Of a stretch of 64,000 bases of DNA, positions 1-8,049 are shown in pieces (position 1 is the first letter of the stretch; every line of letters starts with the position of its first letter). Made by a program: the position numbers and the translations under genes. Under the pieces are notes generated by a model. It saw nothing but the letters and a program-made list of their open reading frames with translations. It did no database searches and was not told where the DNA came from. The DNA comes from CAVZTA01 sp963778025 (lineage in GTDB: Bacteria > Chloroflexota > Limnocylindria > Limnocylindrales > CSP1-4), in assembly GCA_963778025.1 (NCBI GenBank), contig CAVZTA010000005.1, forward strand, positions 62,001 through 126,000, in the 5' to 3' direction.

Positions 1-1
1 C

Positions 2-991
2 GCCGGCTCCCTCGATCCCGCGACCCGTGCCCTGTATACCGACATGCTGCGCGTCGCCGCGCTCATCCAGGTGCTGTTCGCGACCTCCCTCGGCCTCGCC
101 GAGATCCTCGTCGCCGACCGCCGATTCCTGGCCTACCAGCTGGCGCCGATCCTGTACTACGCCGGCATCATCGCGGGCGTGGTCCTGCTCCACGAGCAGC
201 TCGGGATCTGGGCGGCGGTGGTCGGCGCGGTCGTCGGCGCGCTGCTCCACCTGGGCACGCGCATCGTGGGCATCCTGCGGCTCGGGTTCCCGCTGCGACC
301 CAGGCTGGCCGTCCGGACCGGCGCGTTCCGGGAGTTCGTCCGCCTGATGCTGCCGAAGATGGCGAGCACGCCCATCGAGCCCATCCAGTTCCAGGTGTTC
401 AACTACCTGGCCACGGGTCTCGCGGCCGGCAGTGTCGGCGCGCTGTCGTTCGCGAAGGACTTCCAGGGGGCGCCGGTGAACGTCATCGGCTCATCGTTCT
501 CGCTCGCCGTCTTCCCGGTCCTGTCGATGGCCGCGGCCGCGGGCGATCGCGCGGCGTTCACCTCGGTGGTCCGCCGCAACCTGGCGACGGTCGCGGGGCT
601 GTCGGCGATCGCGGCCGTCCTGCTGGTCCTGCTCGGCCCGGTGTTCGTCGCGTTCTTCCGCGGCGGTGCCTTCGATGCGGAGGACGAGCGGGTCACCTTG
701 CTCGCCCTGGGAGCGTTCGCGCTGTCCGTGCCGCTCGATTCGCTCCAGTACCCGCTGTCGCGCGGCCTCTACGCGACCCGTGACACGCTGCTCCAGGTGC
801 TCGCCTCGTTCGCCGGGCTGGCGGTCTCGGTGACGGTGTCGTGGGCGCTCGTGGGGTCGCTCGGGATCGTCGCCATCCCCGTCGCATACGCGGCGGGGAC
901 GGGCACGAAGTCGGCGCTGATGGCGATCGCCCTGGCGGCGCGCATCCGGACGATGGAGCCCGCCCCGGTCGAGGTCGACCCCGCGAGCTGA
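2..991 (+). CDS. murJ: MurJ-like lipid II flippase, 3' portion (partial)
   Basis: The reading frame is open from base 2, so the gene starts upstream of the window and only about the last 330 codons are seen. The product is a polytopic membrane protein with repeated hydrophobic segments of about 20 residues. Typical MVF-family features include a segment running VRLMLPKMASTPIEPIQFQV (the cytoplasmic cavity region) and a late PLDSLQYPLSRGLYATRDT stretch. Members of this MOP-superfamily branch flip lipid II across the cytoplasmic membrane for peptidoglycan synthesis. The role is inferred from family resemblance; another MOP exporter (polysaccharide flippase) is possible because the N-terminal half is missing. 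Confidence 0.7.
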   Translation, partial: AGSLDPATRALYTDMLRVAALIQVLFATSLGLAEILVADRRFLAYQLAPILYYAGIIAGVVLLHEQLGIWAAVVGAVVGALLHLGTRIVGILRLGFPLRPRLAVRTGAFREFVRLMLPKMASTPIEPIQFQVFNYLATGLAAGSVGALSFAKDFQGAPVNVIGSSFSLAVFPVLSMAAAAGDRAAFTSVVRRNLATVAGLSAIAAVLLVLLGPVFVAFFRGGAFDAEDERVTLLALGAFALSVPLDSLQYPLSRGLYATRDTLLQVLASFAGLAVSVTVSWALVGSLGIVAIPVAYAAGTGTKSALMAIALAARIRTMEPAPVEVDPAS

Positions 992-997
992 CGCTCG

Positions 998-2026
998 TCA
1001 GCCGGCCTTGAGCGGCTTGGCCTTGCCCACGGACGCCGTCGGGAGGACGGCGATGAAGTTGCCGTCCCGACCCGGATAGGCGCCCTCGGGACGCTGCCAG
1101 GGCAGGTAGTTGCGCTCCATCTCGGCCGCGTCCTGGAACACGCCCGGGCCGTCGGAGGGACCCCAGATGCTGGAGATCCGCGGGTACCACGGGTCGATGA
1201 CGTAGGCGCCCGTGACCTTCGCGTCGCGCCAGACCGTGGGGTCGGCGTTCGCGCGGAAGCCGGTCATGACCCAGGCGTGGGCGCCGCGCCAGGCGAGAAG
1301 GATCACCGGGGCGCCGGTCTTCATGATCGCCTTCGCCGACTCGCGAAGCGCGTCCTGGCGCCGTTCGTACGCCTTCACGACATAGCCCGTGGCGCCGTAC
1401 GCCTCGAGCGCCTGGCGCATCGCCGCAGGTCCCCAGGCGCCGTTGTGGCTGTCCTTCCAGCTCTCCCACTCGCCGATGCGGCTGACGAGCTCACGCTGGA
1501 AGTCATCGCTGGCGTTCTTGAAGCCCAGGACATCGAGCACGATCTGGGTCGCCGCGGGGGCACACCACTCGTGGTCGATCTCCGAGTTGAACGAGTCGGC
1601 GGGATCGGAGCCGCGCGCGCGCAGGATGTCGAGGTCGACCTTCTTCTTGACCGGCCGAGGCGTGGCCTTGGGCGTCGGCGGCGGCGTCTGGCCGGCCGCG
1701 AGCGACACCACCGGCGTGGGCTCCGGTGTCGCCTCGGGATCGATGAGCTCATCGCCCTCGTCCGTGGCGGCGGGTTCCGGGGTGACGAGCTCCTCATCGG
1801 GGATCGCGCGATCGGGCGGCGGGTTCAACGCGAGCGCGACACGACCCTTGAGGCTGTCGAAGCGCTCGCCGACGCCCATGGCGTTCGTCAACACGGCGGC
1901 CGATCCGAGGACACCACCGACGAGCACGATCATCGCGGCGAAGCCGACGACCGCGCCGACGCGGCTGCGACGCCGTCGAGGCGGGCGGGGCCGGATGTAG
2001 ACGGGCTTGACGGGGTCGAGGGGCAT
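998..2026 (-). CDS. membrane-anchored C39-like cysteine peptidase
   Basis: A 342-residue protein with a basic N-terminus (PPRRRRSR), one transmembrane helix at about residues 24-48, a Pro/Thr/Glu-rich linker (about 65-130) and a C-terminal papain-fold domain of the C39_2 type. Candidate catalytic residues are Cys155 (in EWCAPAATQ), His250 (in RGAHAWVMTGF) and Asp278 (in VIDPWYP). The topology places the domain outside the cell. Such stand-alone C39-like domains in high-GC Gram-positives are usually annotated as hypothetical peptidases; the substrate is unknown. It is transcribed divergently from rarA across a 233-bp gap, so it is probably a single-gene unit. Confidence 0.7.
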   Translation of the reverse strand: MPLDPVKPVYIRPRPPRRRRSRVGAVVGFAAMIVLVGGVLGSAAVLTNAMGVGERFDSLKGRVALALNPPPDRAIPDEELVTPEPAATDEGDELIDPEATPEPTPVVSLAAGQTPPPTPKATPRPVKKKVDLDILRARGSDPADSFNSEIDHEWCAPAATQIVLDVLGFKNASDDFQRELVSRIGEWESWKDSHNGAWGPAAMRQALEAYGATGYVVKAYERRQDALRESAKAIMKTGAPVILLAWRGAHAWVMTGFRANADPTVWRDAKVTGAYVIDPWYPRISSIWGPSDGPGVFQDAAEMERNYLPWQRPEGAYPGRDGNFIAVLPTASVGKAKPLKAG

Positions 2027-2247
2027 CGGGGATCTCGTGTGGGCCGGGTGGCGGGCGAGGAGCCGGTGGCGGAGCGATGCGGACCGTCAGCGGCGCGACG
2101 TCAGGACGGCCGGGATGGTTCCCATGCGACGCGCCGATGTCTCGCGGGCATCACCCCTGGCCGGCGGACGTCCCGTCCACGGCCCGGCGGGACGGTACCA
2201 CCGACAAGCGGCGGGAGCGCCGCGGCTGGCCGCGCGTCGTCGCACCC

Positions 2248-2259
2248 TAGACTGCGCAC
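2248..2259 (+). promoter_or_regulatory. leaderless promoter of rarA (-10 TAGACT)
   Basis: TAGACT at 2248-2253 is followed by six bases and then the ATG at 2260, which places the transcription start at or beside the start codon. There is no Shine-Dalgarno sequence. The same -10/N6/start arrangement recurs ahead of several other genes in this window. No clear -35 box is visible. Confidence 0.5.
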
Positions 2260-3777
2260 ATGCCCAGCCGCCCGACCGTGAAGGGCGCCCGACCCGAGGC
2301 GCTCTTCCGTCCGCCGCCCGAGCGCCAGCCGCTCGCCGCCCGGATGCGCCCTCGGAGCCTCGAGGAGTTCGTGGGCCAGGCGCACCTCGTCGGCGAGCGC
2401 GGGCCGCTGCGACGCTCGGTGGATCGCGGCCACCTGTCGTCGATCCTGCTGTGGGGCCCGCCCGGAACGGGCAAGACGTCACTCGCGCGACTGCTCGCAG
2501 AGGCGGTCGGGGCCGAGTTCCACACGCTTTCGGCGGTGATGTCGGGCGTCGCCGAGGTGCGCTCGATGATCGCGGCGTCGCAGGAACGTCTCGCCCTCAA
2601 CGGCACCCGCTCGGTGCTGTTCATCGACGAGATCCACCGCTTCAACAAGGCGCAGCAGGACGCGCTGCTGCCCCACGTCGAGGACGGCACGGTCACGCTC
2701 ATCGGCGCGACGACCGAGAACCCCTACTTCGAGGTGAACTCGGCGCTCCTCTCGCGGCTCCGCGTGTGGCGGTTGGAGGCGCTGACCGACGACGACGTGG
2801 CATCGATCGTCCGGCGCGCCCTGGAGGACCCGGAGCGGGGACTGGCGGGCGAGCTGGGACCCGAGGGCGGGGTGACGCTCGCCGACGACGCGTTCGAGCA
2901 TCTGGTCGAGGTCGCGGGCGGTGATGCGCGCCAGGCGCTGAACATCCTCGAGGGTGCGGTCGCGCTGGCGGAAGCGGAGGAGGCGCGTTCGCCGGACGGT
3001 GCCGTCACGCCCACGTTGGCGCACGTCGAGGGGGCCGCGCAGCAGCGCGTGCTGGCGTACGACCGGGCCGGCGACGGCCACTACGACACCGTGTCCGCGT
3101 TCATCAAGAGCATCCGCGGCAACGATCCCGACGGGGCGCTGTACTGGCTCGCCGCGATGGTCGCCGCCGGCGAGGATCCGCGGTTCATCGCCCGTCGCCT
3201 GATCATCTCGGCGTCCGAGGACGTGGGCAACGCCGATCCGCGCGGCCTGTCGATCGCCGTCGCGGCGGCCCAGGCGCTCGACCACGTCGGGCTGCCGGAG
3301 GCGCAATACGCCCTGGCGCAGGCGACGGCATACCTGGCGACGGCGCCGAAGTCGAACCGCGCCGGCGCCGCCTACTGGGCGGCGGCGAACGACGTGGTCG
3401 CCCGGGGTTCCCTGCCGGTGCCGATGCACCTGCGGAACGCGCCGGATCGGCGGATGAAGTCGCACGGCATCGGTGTCGGCTACCGCTTCCCGCACGACTT
3501 CGATGGGGCCGACGTCGACCAGCAGTACCTGCCCGACATGCTCGTCGAGCGCCGCTACTACAAGCCCACGGACCAGGGCTACGAGGCGACGATCGGCCAG
3601 CGGATGGGCAGCCGCGAGGCGGCTCGCGCGGAGGCGCGCGAGCGTGGTCGGACACCCAAGAGCCCATTCCCGGGGCCCGATGTCGACTCGATGGGCGCGT
3701 CCGGGAAGATCACTCGCGTCCGCGAGGAGAACCGCAAGAAGCTCGCCGACACCCAGAAGGACGACGCCGGCGCGTGA
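2260..3777 (+). CDS. rarA: replication-associated recombination protein A (RarA/MgsA AAA+ ATPase)
   Basis: A 505-residue AAA+ ATPase of the RarA/MgsA/WRNIP1 family, related to clamp loaders, that acts at stalled replication forks. The N-terminus has the family motif PLAARMRPRSLEEFVGQ. Walker A is GPPGTGKT at about residues 66-73 and Walker B is VLFIDEIHRFNKAQQDALLP at about 118-137. A sensor-1 segment (IGATTENPYFEVNSALLSR) follows, and the C-terminal tetramerisation domain holds RRLIISASEDVGNADP. The last 70 or so residues (after YKPTDQGYE) form a charged tail longer than in E. coli RarA (about 447 residues). The start is supported by the -10 box six bases upstream. Confidence 0.95.
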   Translation: MPSRPTVKGARPEALFRPPPERQPLAARMRPRSLEEFVGQAHLVGERGPLRRSVDRGHLSSILLWGPPGTGKTSLARLLAEAVGAEFHTLSAVMSGVAEVRSMIAASQERLALNGTRSVLFIDEIHRFNKAQQDALLPHVEDGTVTLIGATTENPYFEVNSALLSRLRVWRLEALTDDDVASIVRRALEDPERGLAGELGPEGGVTLADDAFEHLVEVAGGDARQALNILEGAVALAEAEEARSPDGAVTPTLAHVEGAAQQRVLAYDRAGDGHYDTVSAFIKSIRGNDPDGALYWLAAMVAAGEDPRFIARRLIISASEDVGNADPRGLSIAVAAAQALDHVGLPEAQYALAQATAYLATAPKSNRAGAAYWAAANDVVARGSLPVPMHLRNAPDRRMKSHGIGVGYRFPHDFDGADVDQQYLPDMLVERRYYKPTDQGYEATIGQRMGSREAARAEARERGRTPKSPFPGPDVDSMGASGKITRVREENRKKLADTQKDDAGA

Positions 3778-3890
3778 TCGGCCGGATCGTCGCGCCCGCG
3801 GCGACCGCGGCAGCAGTCCTGTCGCTCATCGCCGGACGCACCGAGGTCGTCACGTCGCCCGGGAGTGCGTCACCGGCAGCGTGACGAGGA

Positions 3891-3911
3891 CGCTCGCCGC
3901 GGAGGCGAGCG
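3891..3911. terminator. hairpin between convergent rarA and alcohol dehydrogenase genes
   Basis: A perfect 8-bp inverted repeat (CGCTCGCC / GGCGAGCG) with a 5-base loop lies in the 188-bp gap between converging genes. There is no T-tract, as is common in very GC-rich genomes. It could end transcription from both sides. The rest of the gap holds no gene I can recognise. Confidence 0.45.
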
Positions 3912-3965
3912 ATCGGGCTGCTGGGGCGGCGTCGGGCACGGAACGAGACGACGGTTTGGCGACCA

Positions 3966-5174
3966 TCAGCGACTGGCATCGATCGCTGCGGCGACCTCGG
4001 CTTCGGTGAGGTCGATCGGGTTCGCCTTCGTGCTGCTCGAGGTGAGGCTCTCTCGAGCCAGGCGCGGGACGAGCGCCTCGGTGACGCCGTAGCTCGCGAG
4101 ACCCGGGAGGCGGAGGCCTTCGATGCGTTTCTCGAGCCAGGCGATGAGCACCTTGCGGGCCACCGCGTCGTCCGTCGCCGTGCCGTCGGCGAGCAGGCGG
4201 CCGAGCGTCGCGTAGCGTGCGAGGACGGGATGCCGCGGCATTCGCCCTTCGAGCGCGCGGATGTTGGTCTCGACGCCGGCGACCAGCAACGCGCCGCAGC
4301 CCGCGCCGTGCGGCGTGTCGGTGTGCGCGCCGACGACCGCGACGATCCCGTGGACGATGCCGAGCCCGGCGTTGGCGAGCACGATGCCGCTGAGGAGCGC
4401 CGCGTAGGCCATCGCGGTGCGCGCGTCCGGGTCGTCCTCGCCTCGTGTCGCGGCGGCGTGCCAGCGCGGCAGCGCATCGCGCGCCGCCGCGAGCCCGTCG
4501 AGCGCGAGCGCATCAGTGACAGGGGTCGCGCGCCGGGACGTGTAGCCCTCGAGCAGCTGCGTGATCGCGTCAGCGCCGTTCGCGGCGATGACCTCGGGCG
4601 GGAGCCCCTCGAGGAGGTCCGGGTCGACGATCGCCTCGGCAGCGACCAGTCGCTCGTCGCGGAGGGACCTCTTGAACGGCGCGTCGCCACGTTCGGAGAG
4701 CACGGCGTTGCGTGTCGCCTCGCTGCCGGTGCCGGCGGTGGTCGGGACGGCGATCCACGGGAGCGCGGGTCCGGGGTACGGGACGCTGCGCGGCAATCCC
4801 TCGAGATGGTCCCGGGCGCCCGTCCCGGAGCCGAGCAGGCCGGCGGCCGCCTTGGCGGTGTCCAGCACCGAGCCGCCGCCGACGCCCAGGACGACGTCGA
4901 TGCCGGTGCCGCGGCGCCGCGCGAGGAGCGCGTCGACGAGCGCCGGCGATGGTTCGCCCGGCACGGTCTCAAGGTCGACGATGATCCGGGCGTCTTCCAG
5001 CTCCTGTCGCAGCGCCGGCCAGCGCTCACCCCGGATGAACGAGGAGCCGCCGGTGACGACGAGGACATGACGACCGAGGCGACCCACGGCGGGCGCCACC
5101 CGCTCGAACGTCCCAGGTCCGAACCGGATCCGCGGGATGCGGCCGAGCTCGAACGCCGCGGGCGCGACGTTCAC
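3966..5174 (-). CDS. iron-type (group III) alcohol dehydrogenase / maleylacetate-reductase-like
   Basis: A 402-residue member of the Fe-ADH / dehydroquinate-synthase-like superfamily. The nucleotide-binding GGGS is at about residues 99-102, and PTTAGTGSEAT at about 144-154. By alignment to the FucO ligand pattern the metal site is Asp202, Gln206, His275 and His289; the second ligand, usually His, is Gln here, a variant I recall from other members of this superfamily. I chose the GTG start at 5174 because its first bases overlap the TGA of the upstream LsrG-like gene (GTGA), implying translational coupling. The likely role is NAD(P)-linked reduction or oxidation of a small alcohol or keto acid; the substrate cannot be read from sequence. 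Confidence 0.8.
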   Translation of the reverse strand: MNVAPAAFELGRIPRIRFGPGTFERVAPAVGRLGRHVLVVTGGSSFIRGERWPALRQELEDARIIVDLETVPGEPSPALVDALLARRRGTGIDVVLGVGGGSVLDTAKAAAGLLGSGTGARDHLEGLPRSVPYPGPALPWIAVPTTAGTGSEATRNAVLSERGDAPFKRSLRDERLVAAEAIVDPDLLEGLPPEVIAANGADAITQLLEGYTSRRATPVTDALALDGLAAARDALPRWHAAATRGEDDPDARTAMAYAALLSGIVLANAGLGIVHGIVAVVGAHTDTPHGAGCGALLVAGVETNIRALEGRMPRHPVLARYATLGRLLADGTATDDAVARKVLIAWLEKRIEGLRLPGLASYGVTEALVPRLARESLTSSSTKANPIDLTEAEVAAAIDASR

Positions 5175-5482
5175 GCGCCGACCTCGGGGGCCTCCGGATA
5201 CAGGCCGTCGAAGCGGATGCCCTCGCGCGGCTCGGCCATCCACGGCTCGACGGTCGATCGCCACTCCTCGTAGTGCGCGGTGTCCTTGTGGGCGCGCGCG
5301 GCGGCTTCGTCGACGTACGCCTCGTAGAGGACGAACCGGGTCGCGTCGTCGGTGCTGCGCAGCACGTCGAAGCGGAGATTCCCGGGCTCCCGGATGGATG
5401 CCTCGTGATTCGCGCGCGTGGCGTCGACGAACGTGTCGACGTGCTCGGGCGCGACGTGGATGTGGACGAGCGTGACGTACAT
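5171..5482 (-). CDS. LsrG-like antibiotic biosynthesis monooxygenase (ABM) domain protein
   Basis: A 103-residue ferredoxin-like ABM-fold protein. Its beginning, MYVTLVHIHVAPEHVDTFVD, and the later GNLRFDVL, EAYVDEAAARAHKDTAHY and PREGIRFDGLYPE segments closely follow LsrG, the phospho-AI-2 isomerase, along its whole length. The start has a good ribosome site (GGAGG five bases ahead of the ATG). It is the first gene of a two-gene unit with the alcohol dehydrogenase (4-bp overlap). No other lsr genes are nearby, so an AI-2 role is doubtful; a small dimeric monooxygenase or isomerase acting in the same pathway as the dehydrogenase is the safer reading. Confidence 0.75.
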   Translation of the reverse strand: MYVTLVHIHVAPEHVDTFVDATRANHEASIREPGNLRFDVLRSTDDATRFVLYEAYVDEAAARAHKDTAHYEEWRSTVEPWMAEPREGIRFDGLYPEAPEVGA

Positions 5483-5506
5483 CGGGTCCTCCGCGGTGAT
5501 GGCGTC

Positions 5507-5558
5507 AGCGTACGGTCCGACCGCGTGTCGGGAGCCTGTGACACCGTAGCTGTCACAG
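5507..5558 (-). promoter_or_regulatory. promoter of the LsrG-like/alcohol dehydrogenase pair with an inverted-repeat operator
   Basis: On the minus strand a -10 box TACGCT lies at 5512-5507. An exact 8-bp inverted repeat, CTGTGACA (5536-5543) and TGTCACAG (5551-5558) separated by 7 bases, covers and extends upstream of the -35 position. It sits between this operon and the divergent gene at 5579, so one regulator could serve both. The arms recall TGTGA/TCACA half-sites, but the 11-base spacing between those half-sites is not that of a Crp site. Confidence 0.45.
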
Positions 5559-5578
5559 CCCGGTGGTCCGATGGGCTC

Positions 5579-5969
5579 ATGGAACCCCGCTCGTGGACCC
5601 GGCCGCTCGCACCGGCACTGCCGCCGCCGGATGCCTTCCTGCATCTCCGCCTGCGCGTCGCCGATGCCTGGCTCGGCGAGGCCGGCGAGTGGACGGCGAT
5701 CGCCGACATGACGAGCGCCGAGCTCTGGTCGGTGCTCGGCTACCTGCGCTGGCACGGTCCGTCGCTCGCGGCGCGGGACCCTGAGGGCGGCCGGCATCCG
5801 CGACATCGACGCCTACCTCGGATCACGGCCGCTCGTCGGCGCGATCGATGGAGCTCTCGCCGCTCGGGGCGAGATCCGGCCGGGCGATGCGCTCGTGTGC
5901 CTCCGGGCGATCGGCGTCGCACCGTGGGAGCTGCCGGTCGATACGAAACGGCGCGCGCGTCCGCGGTGA
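5579..5969 (+). pseudogene. uncharacterised protein, reading frame broken by one base at about 5780
   Basis: Reading from ATG 5579 gives about 67 coherent codons (through WTAIADMTSAELWSVLGYLRWHG). The frame then becomes arginine-rich nonsense. Skipping one base at about 5780 restores a sensible C-terminal half (LRAAGIRDIDAYLGSRP, then GDALVCLRAIGVAPWELPVD) that ends at TGA 5967-5969, for a total of about 129 residues. I do not recognise a family. The break is a single +1 insertion and could be a consensus error or a genuine lesion. Confidence 0.5.
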
Positions 5970-6075
5970 GACCGCGTCATCGATCCGTCATCCCACCGTC
6001 GTTCTCACGACATCCGCAGGCGCCACCGTCTCGCCCGACGCCGAGATCGGCGATGACAAGGACGGAGGACGACGG

Positions 6076-6492
6076 ATGAAGCGACTGATCCTCGGGCTGA
6101 CCGGGGCGATGCTGGTGGTCAGCGCCCTGGCGGGGCCCGTGGCCGCGAAGGACTTCGGCGCGGTCTACGCCAACGACCTGCGCTATCGCGTGTTCGGCAA
6201 CGCCGCGAACGTGCCGGACGGGACCGGGACCGACCCGCTCGCGACATTCCGCAACTCGACGAATGCCGCGCAGATCGGCGTCGCGGAGTTCGCGCCCGGG
6301 ACCATCGGCCACCACGGCGGCCGCTGGGCGGTCTATCGGGCGACGTGGACCGCGACCGGGGACGCCTCGACGCTCGTGACGAGCTGGGCGGAGCTCCAGT
6401 CGTACGTCGCGTCGGGCCAGATCTCGCTGGTCCGGGACGAGGCGGCCGACTTCCGGTGTCCGGTCCTCGGGAACCCCGAACCGATCGCCTGA
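6076..6492 (+). CDS. small secreted protein of unknown function
   Basis: A 138-residue protein starting at ATG 6076 behind a strong GGAGG site. The N-terminus is a classical signal peptide (MKRLILGLTGAMLVVSALAG, cleavage likely after PVAA). The mature part is about 113 residues, rich in Thr/Ala/Asn with a single Cys, and shows no motif I recognise. It stands alone downstream of the broken gene at 5579. It is probably an exported, globular protein. Confidence 0.65.
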   Translation: MKRLILGLTGAMLVVSALAGPVAAKDFGAVYANDLRYRVFGNAANVPDGTGTDPLATFRNSTNAAQIGVAEFAPGTIGHHGGRWAVYRATWTATGDASTLVTSWAELQSYVASGQISLVRDEAADFRCPVLGNPEPIA

Positions 6493-6566
6493 CCCCACCC
6501 TACCTGGTTCGGCGCGGCGCGACCCATCGGGTGCGCCGCGCCTCCCGGCGCTCCTACCATCGCGGG

Positions 6567-6905
6567 GTGCCGGAGCCCGTCCCTTCGCCTGGACCCCGCG
6601 TCGACGAGCCGCTGCGCCGGAACCACGACTTCCGCGTCGTCCTGGTGAGCCAGGGGATCTCGGCGCTCGGCGATGCCGTCAGCTTCACGGCGCTGCCACT
6701 GCTCGTGTTCGGTGTTCCAGGCGGCCTACGTGGCGGCCACGCCGGCCCTTGTCGGGCGTCCGACACGACCGCGACGGCGCTGATGGGCGTCGCCCTGTGC
6801 GTGGTGGCCCTCGCCTTCGTCCCGGCTCGTGCGTTGCGCTCGGCGTCGGCGGCACGGCTCGCGGCTGGTCCCATGCCCGGCCAGGACGTCGTCCTCGGCG
6901 CCTGA
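6567..6905 (+). pseudogene. decayed major facilitator superfamily (MFS) transporter
   Basis: Three fragments of one MFS drug-exporter-type protein are recognisable. The first is the N-terminus through helix 1 (RRNHDFRVVLVSQGISALGD, then AVSFTALPLLVFG). The second, in the next frame at about 6714-6765, is the loop segment FQAAYVAATPALVGR that in MFS_3 proteins lies more than 100 residues from the start. The third is the last helix and tail (TATALMGVALCVVALAFVPA). Around 300 residues between them are gone, so this is a real remnant and not a single indel. It retains a leaderless-type promoter (TACCAT 6555-6560, six bases before GTG 6567). Confidence 0.7.
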
Positions 6906-6910
6906 CATGG

Positions 6911-6944
6911 GACGAGACCGGATCCCGAAGGATCCGGTCTCGTC
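6911..6944. terminator. perfect 15-bp hairpin between convergent genes
   Basis: GACGAGACCGGATCC (6911-6925), loop CGAA, then the exact reverse complement at 6930-6944. It lies between the MFS remnant and the converging surface-protein gene. With a stable tetraloop and no T-tract it is a good candidate for a bidirectional terminator. Confidence 0.65.
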
Positions 6945-6988
6945 ATCCCCACTTGGAGTCGACGTGTGCCCGCTCTGCGGGCGATGGA

Positions 6989-7816
6989 TCAGTCGCGCTT
7001 GGCGCCCTTCCGCGCCGGCTTGCGGCTCGGCGTAAGGACCAGGCCTGCCGAGATGAGCGCCGCCAGGCCGAGGAGGGCCAGGCGAAGGCCGTCGCCGGCC
7101 GTGCTGGTCGTCGTCGAGGCGACCGTGTCGGTCGACGGCGGGGTCAGGCGCGGCGTGCCGGTCGCGGCCTCGACGCTGCCGGTCGGCGTGGCCGTCGGGT
7201 TCTCCGACGGGGTCTCGCTCGGCTGCTCCGAGGGGTCTCGGACGGCTGCTCCGACGGGGTCTCGCGTCGGCTGCTCCGACGGGGTCTCGGACGGCTGCTC
7301 GGTCGGCTGCTCGGTGGGCTGCTCGGTCGGCTGCTCGGTGGGCTGCTCGGTGGGCTGCTCGGTGGGCTGCTCCGTGGGCGTCGATGTCGGCGCCTCGGTC
7401 GCTTCCGGTCCGACGCAGATGTGGCTGAGGTTGAGGTTGCCGTCGCTCTCGACGTCGCTCGACGCCTCGAGGAGCGTGTCGTGGCCGGTGGTGATCGACC
7501 AGTGGAGGACGCCACCGGACTTCTTGTAGGACTCGACCGTGACCTCGCCCTTGTCGTCGAACGTCGCGGTCAGCTCACCGGACGCGACCGACTCGTCGAC
7601 CTGGGTCTGGACGAAGTGCCAGAACACCTCGCCGGGCTCGAGGGCCGGGCAGTCGTCCGAGCCGAAGCCGTTCGCATCCCAGCTGATGGGCGGGTCCTGG
7701 TGGAGATCGTTGGCCAGCGCCGCGCCGGCACCCGGGCCGAGGATGGCCGAGCCGACCAGGCCGGCCACCGCGAGCCAGCCCACGAGGCGAGGCGTGCGAA
7801 GCGTGGATGTGCGCAT
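6989..7816 (-). CDS. secreted, C-terminally anchored protein with PTEQ repeats
   Basis: A 275-residue exported protein. It has a signal peptide (to about residue 35, cleavage near AALAND), then a globular domain of about 105 residues (DLHQDPPISWDANGFG onward, beginning with a short DCPALEPGEVFWHF stretch). A low-complexity stalk of PTEQ/PSET repeats follows, then a C-terminal membrane helix (LRLALLGLAALISAGLVL) and a basic tail (RKPARKGAKRD). The layout is that of a wall-spanning surface protein, but there is no LPxTG motif. Within the stalk a short run (TRDPVGAAVRDP) is the same repeat DNA read out of frame. Confidence 0.75.
   Translation of the reverse strand: MRTSTLRTPRLVGWLAVAGLVGSAILGPGAGAALANDLHQDPPISWDANGFGSDDCPALEPGEVFWHFVQTQVDESVASGELTATFDDKGEVTVESYKKSGGVLHWSITTGHDTLLEASSDVESDGNLNLSHICVGPEATEAPTSTPTEQPTEQPTEQPTEQPTEQPTEQPTEQPSETPSEQPTRDPVGAAVRDPSEQPSETPSENPTATPTGSVEAATGTPRLTPPSTDTVASTTTSTAGDGLRLALLGLAALISAGLVLTPSRKPARKGAKRD
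7295..7378 (-). repeat. 12-bp tandem repeat, 7 copies, encoding PTEQ
   Basis: Seven consecutive 12-bp units encode Pro-Thr-Glu-Gln in the stalk of the surface protein. Related PSET/PSEQ units continue to about 7215. Copies differ mainly at third positions. The tract is prone to copy-number change. Confidence 0.85.
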
Positions 7817-8049
7817 GCAGCGTGGTCCTTCCGAGCGTGTCGGACGCTCCGCTGGGGCACGGAGCCGTCCCCGAGACGACGCGTCCGATCGTCCGGCATG
7901 GACCTTGCAGGTCCCCGGACCAAAGTCCTACGCAGACCGCACCAGACCCCACCGGACCGCACTCGGGGTGCGGGAATCGTTGCTGCAGCGCAACGAGGGT
8001 CATGGGACCTTCGGGTCAGCCCGGGTGCCGCCGGGCGAGGGAACGGCCC
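7817..8049. other. intergenic region
   Basis: This 233-bp stretch is upstream of the surface protein gene and downstream of the beta-helix gene, both on the minus strand. It contains an A/C-rich patch at about 7918-7965 but no gene, clear promoter or strong hairpin that I can support. Confidence 0.5.

Noticed and set aside
1277..2281. Long plus-strand frame opposite the C39-like peptidase, and similar long antisense frames throughout
   Set aside because: They are mirror frames of GC-rich genes: arginine/glycine-rich, no motifs and no ribosome sites.
5537..5557. Crp-binding site from TGTGA/TCACA half-sites
   Set aside because: The spacing between half-sites is 11 bases, not the 6 of Crp sites; kept only as an unassigned operator candidate.
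6989..7816. Sortase-anchored (LPxTG) surface protein
   Set aside because: The C-terminal helix and basic tail are present but no LPxTG-like motif precedes them.
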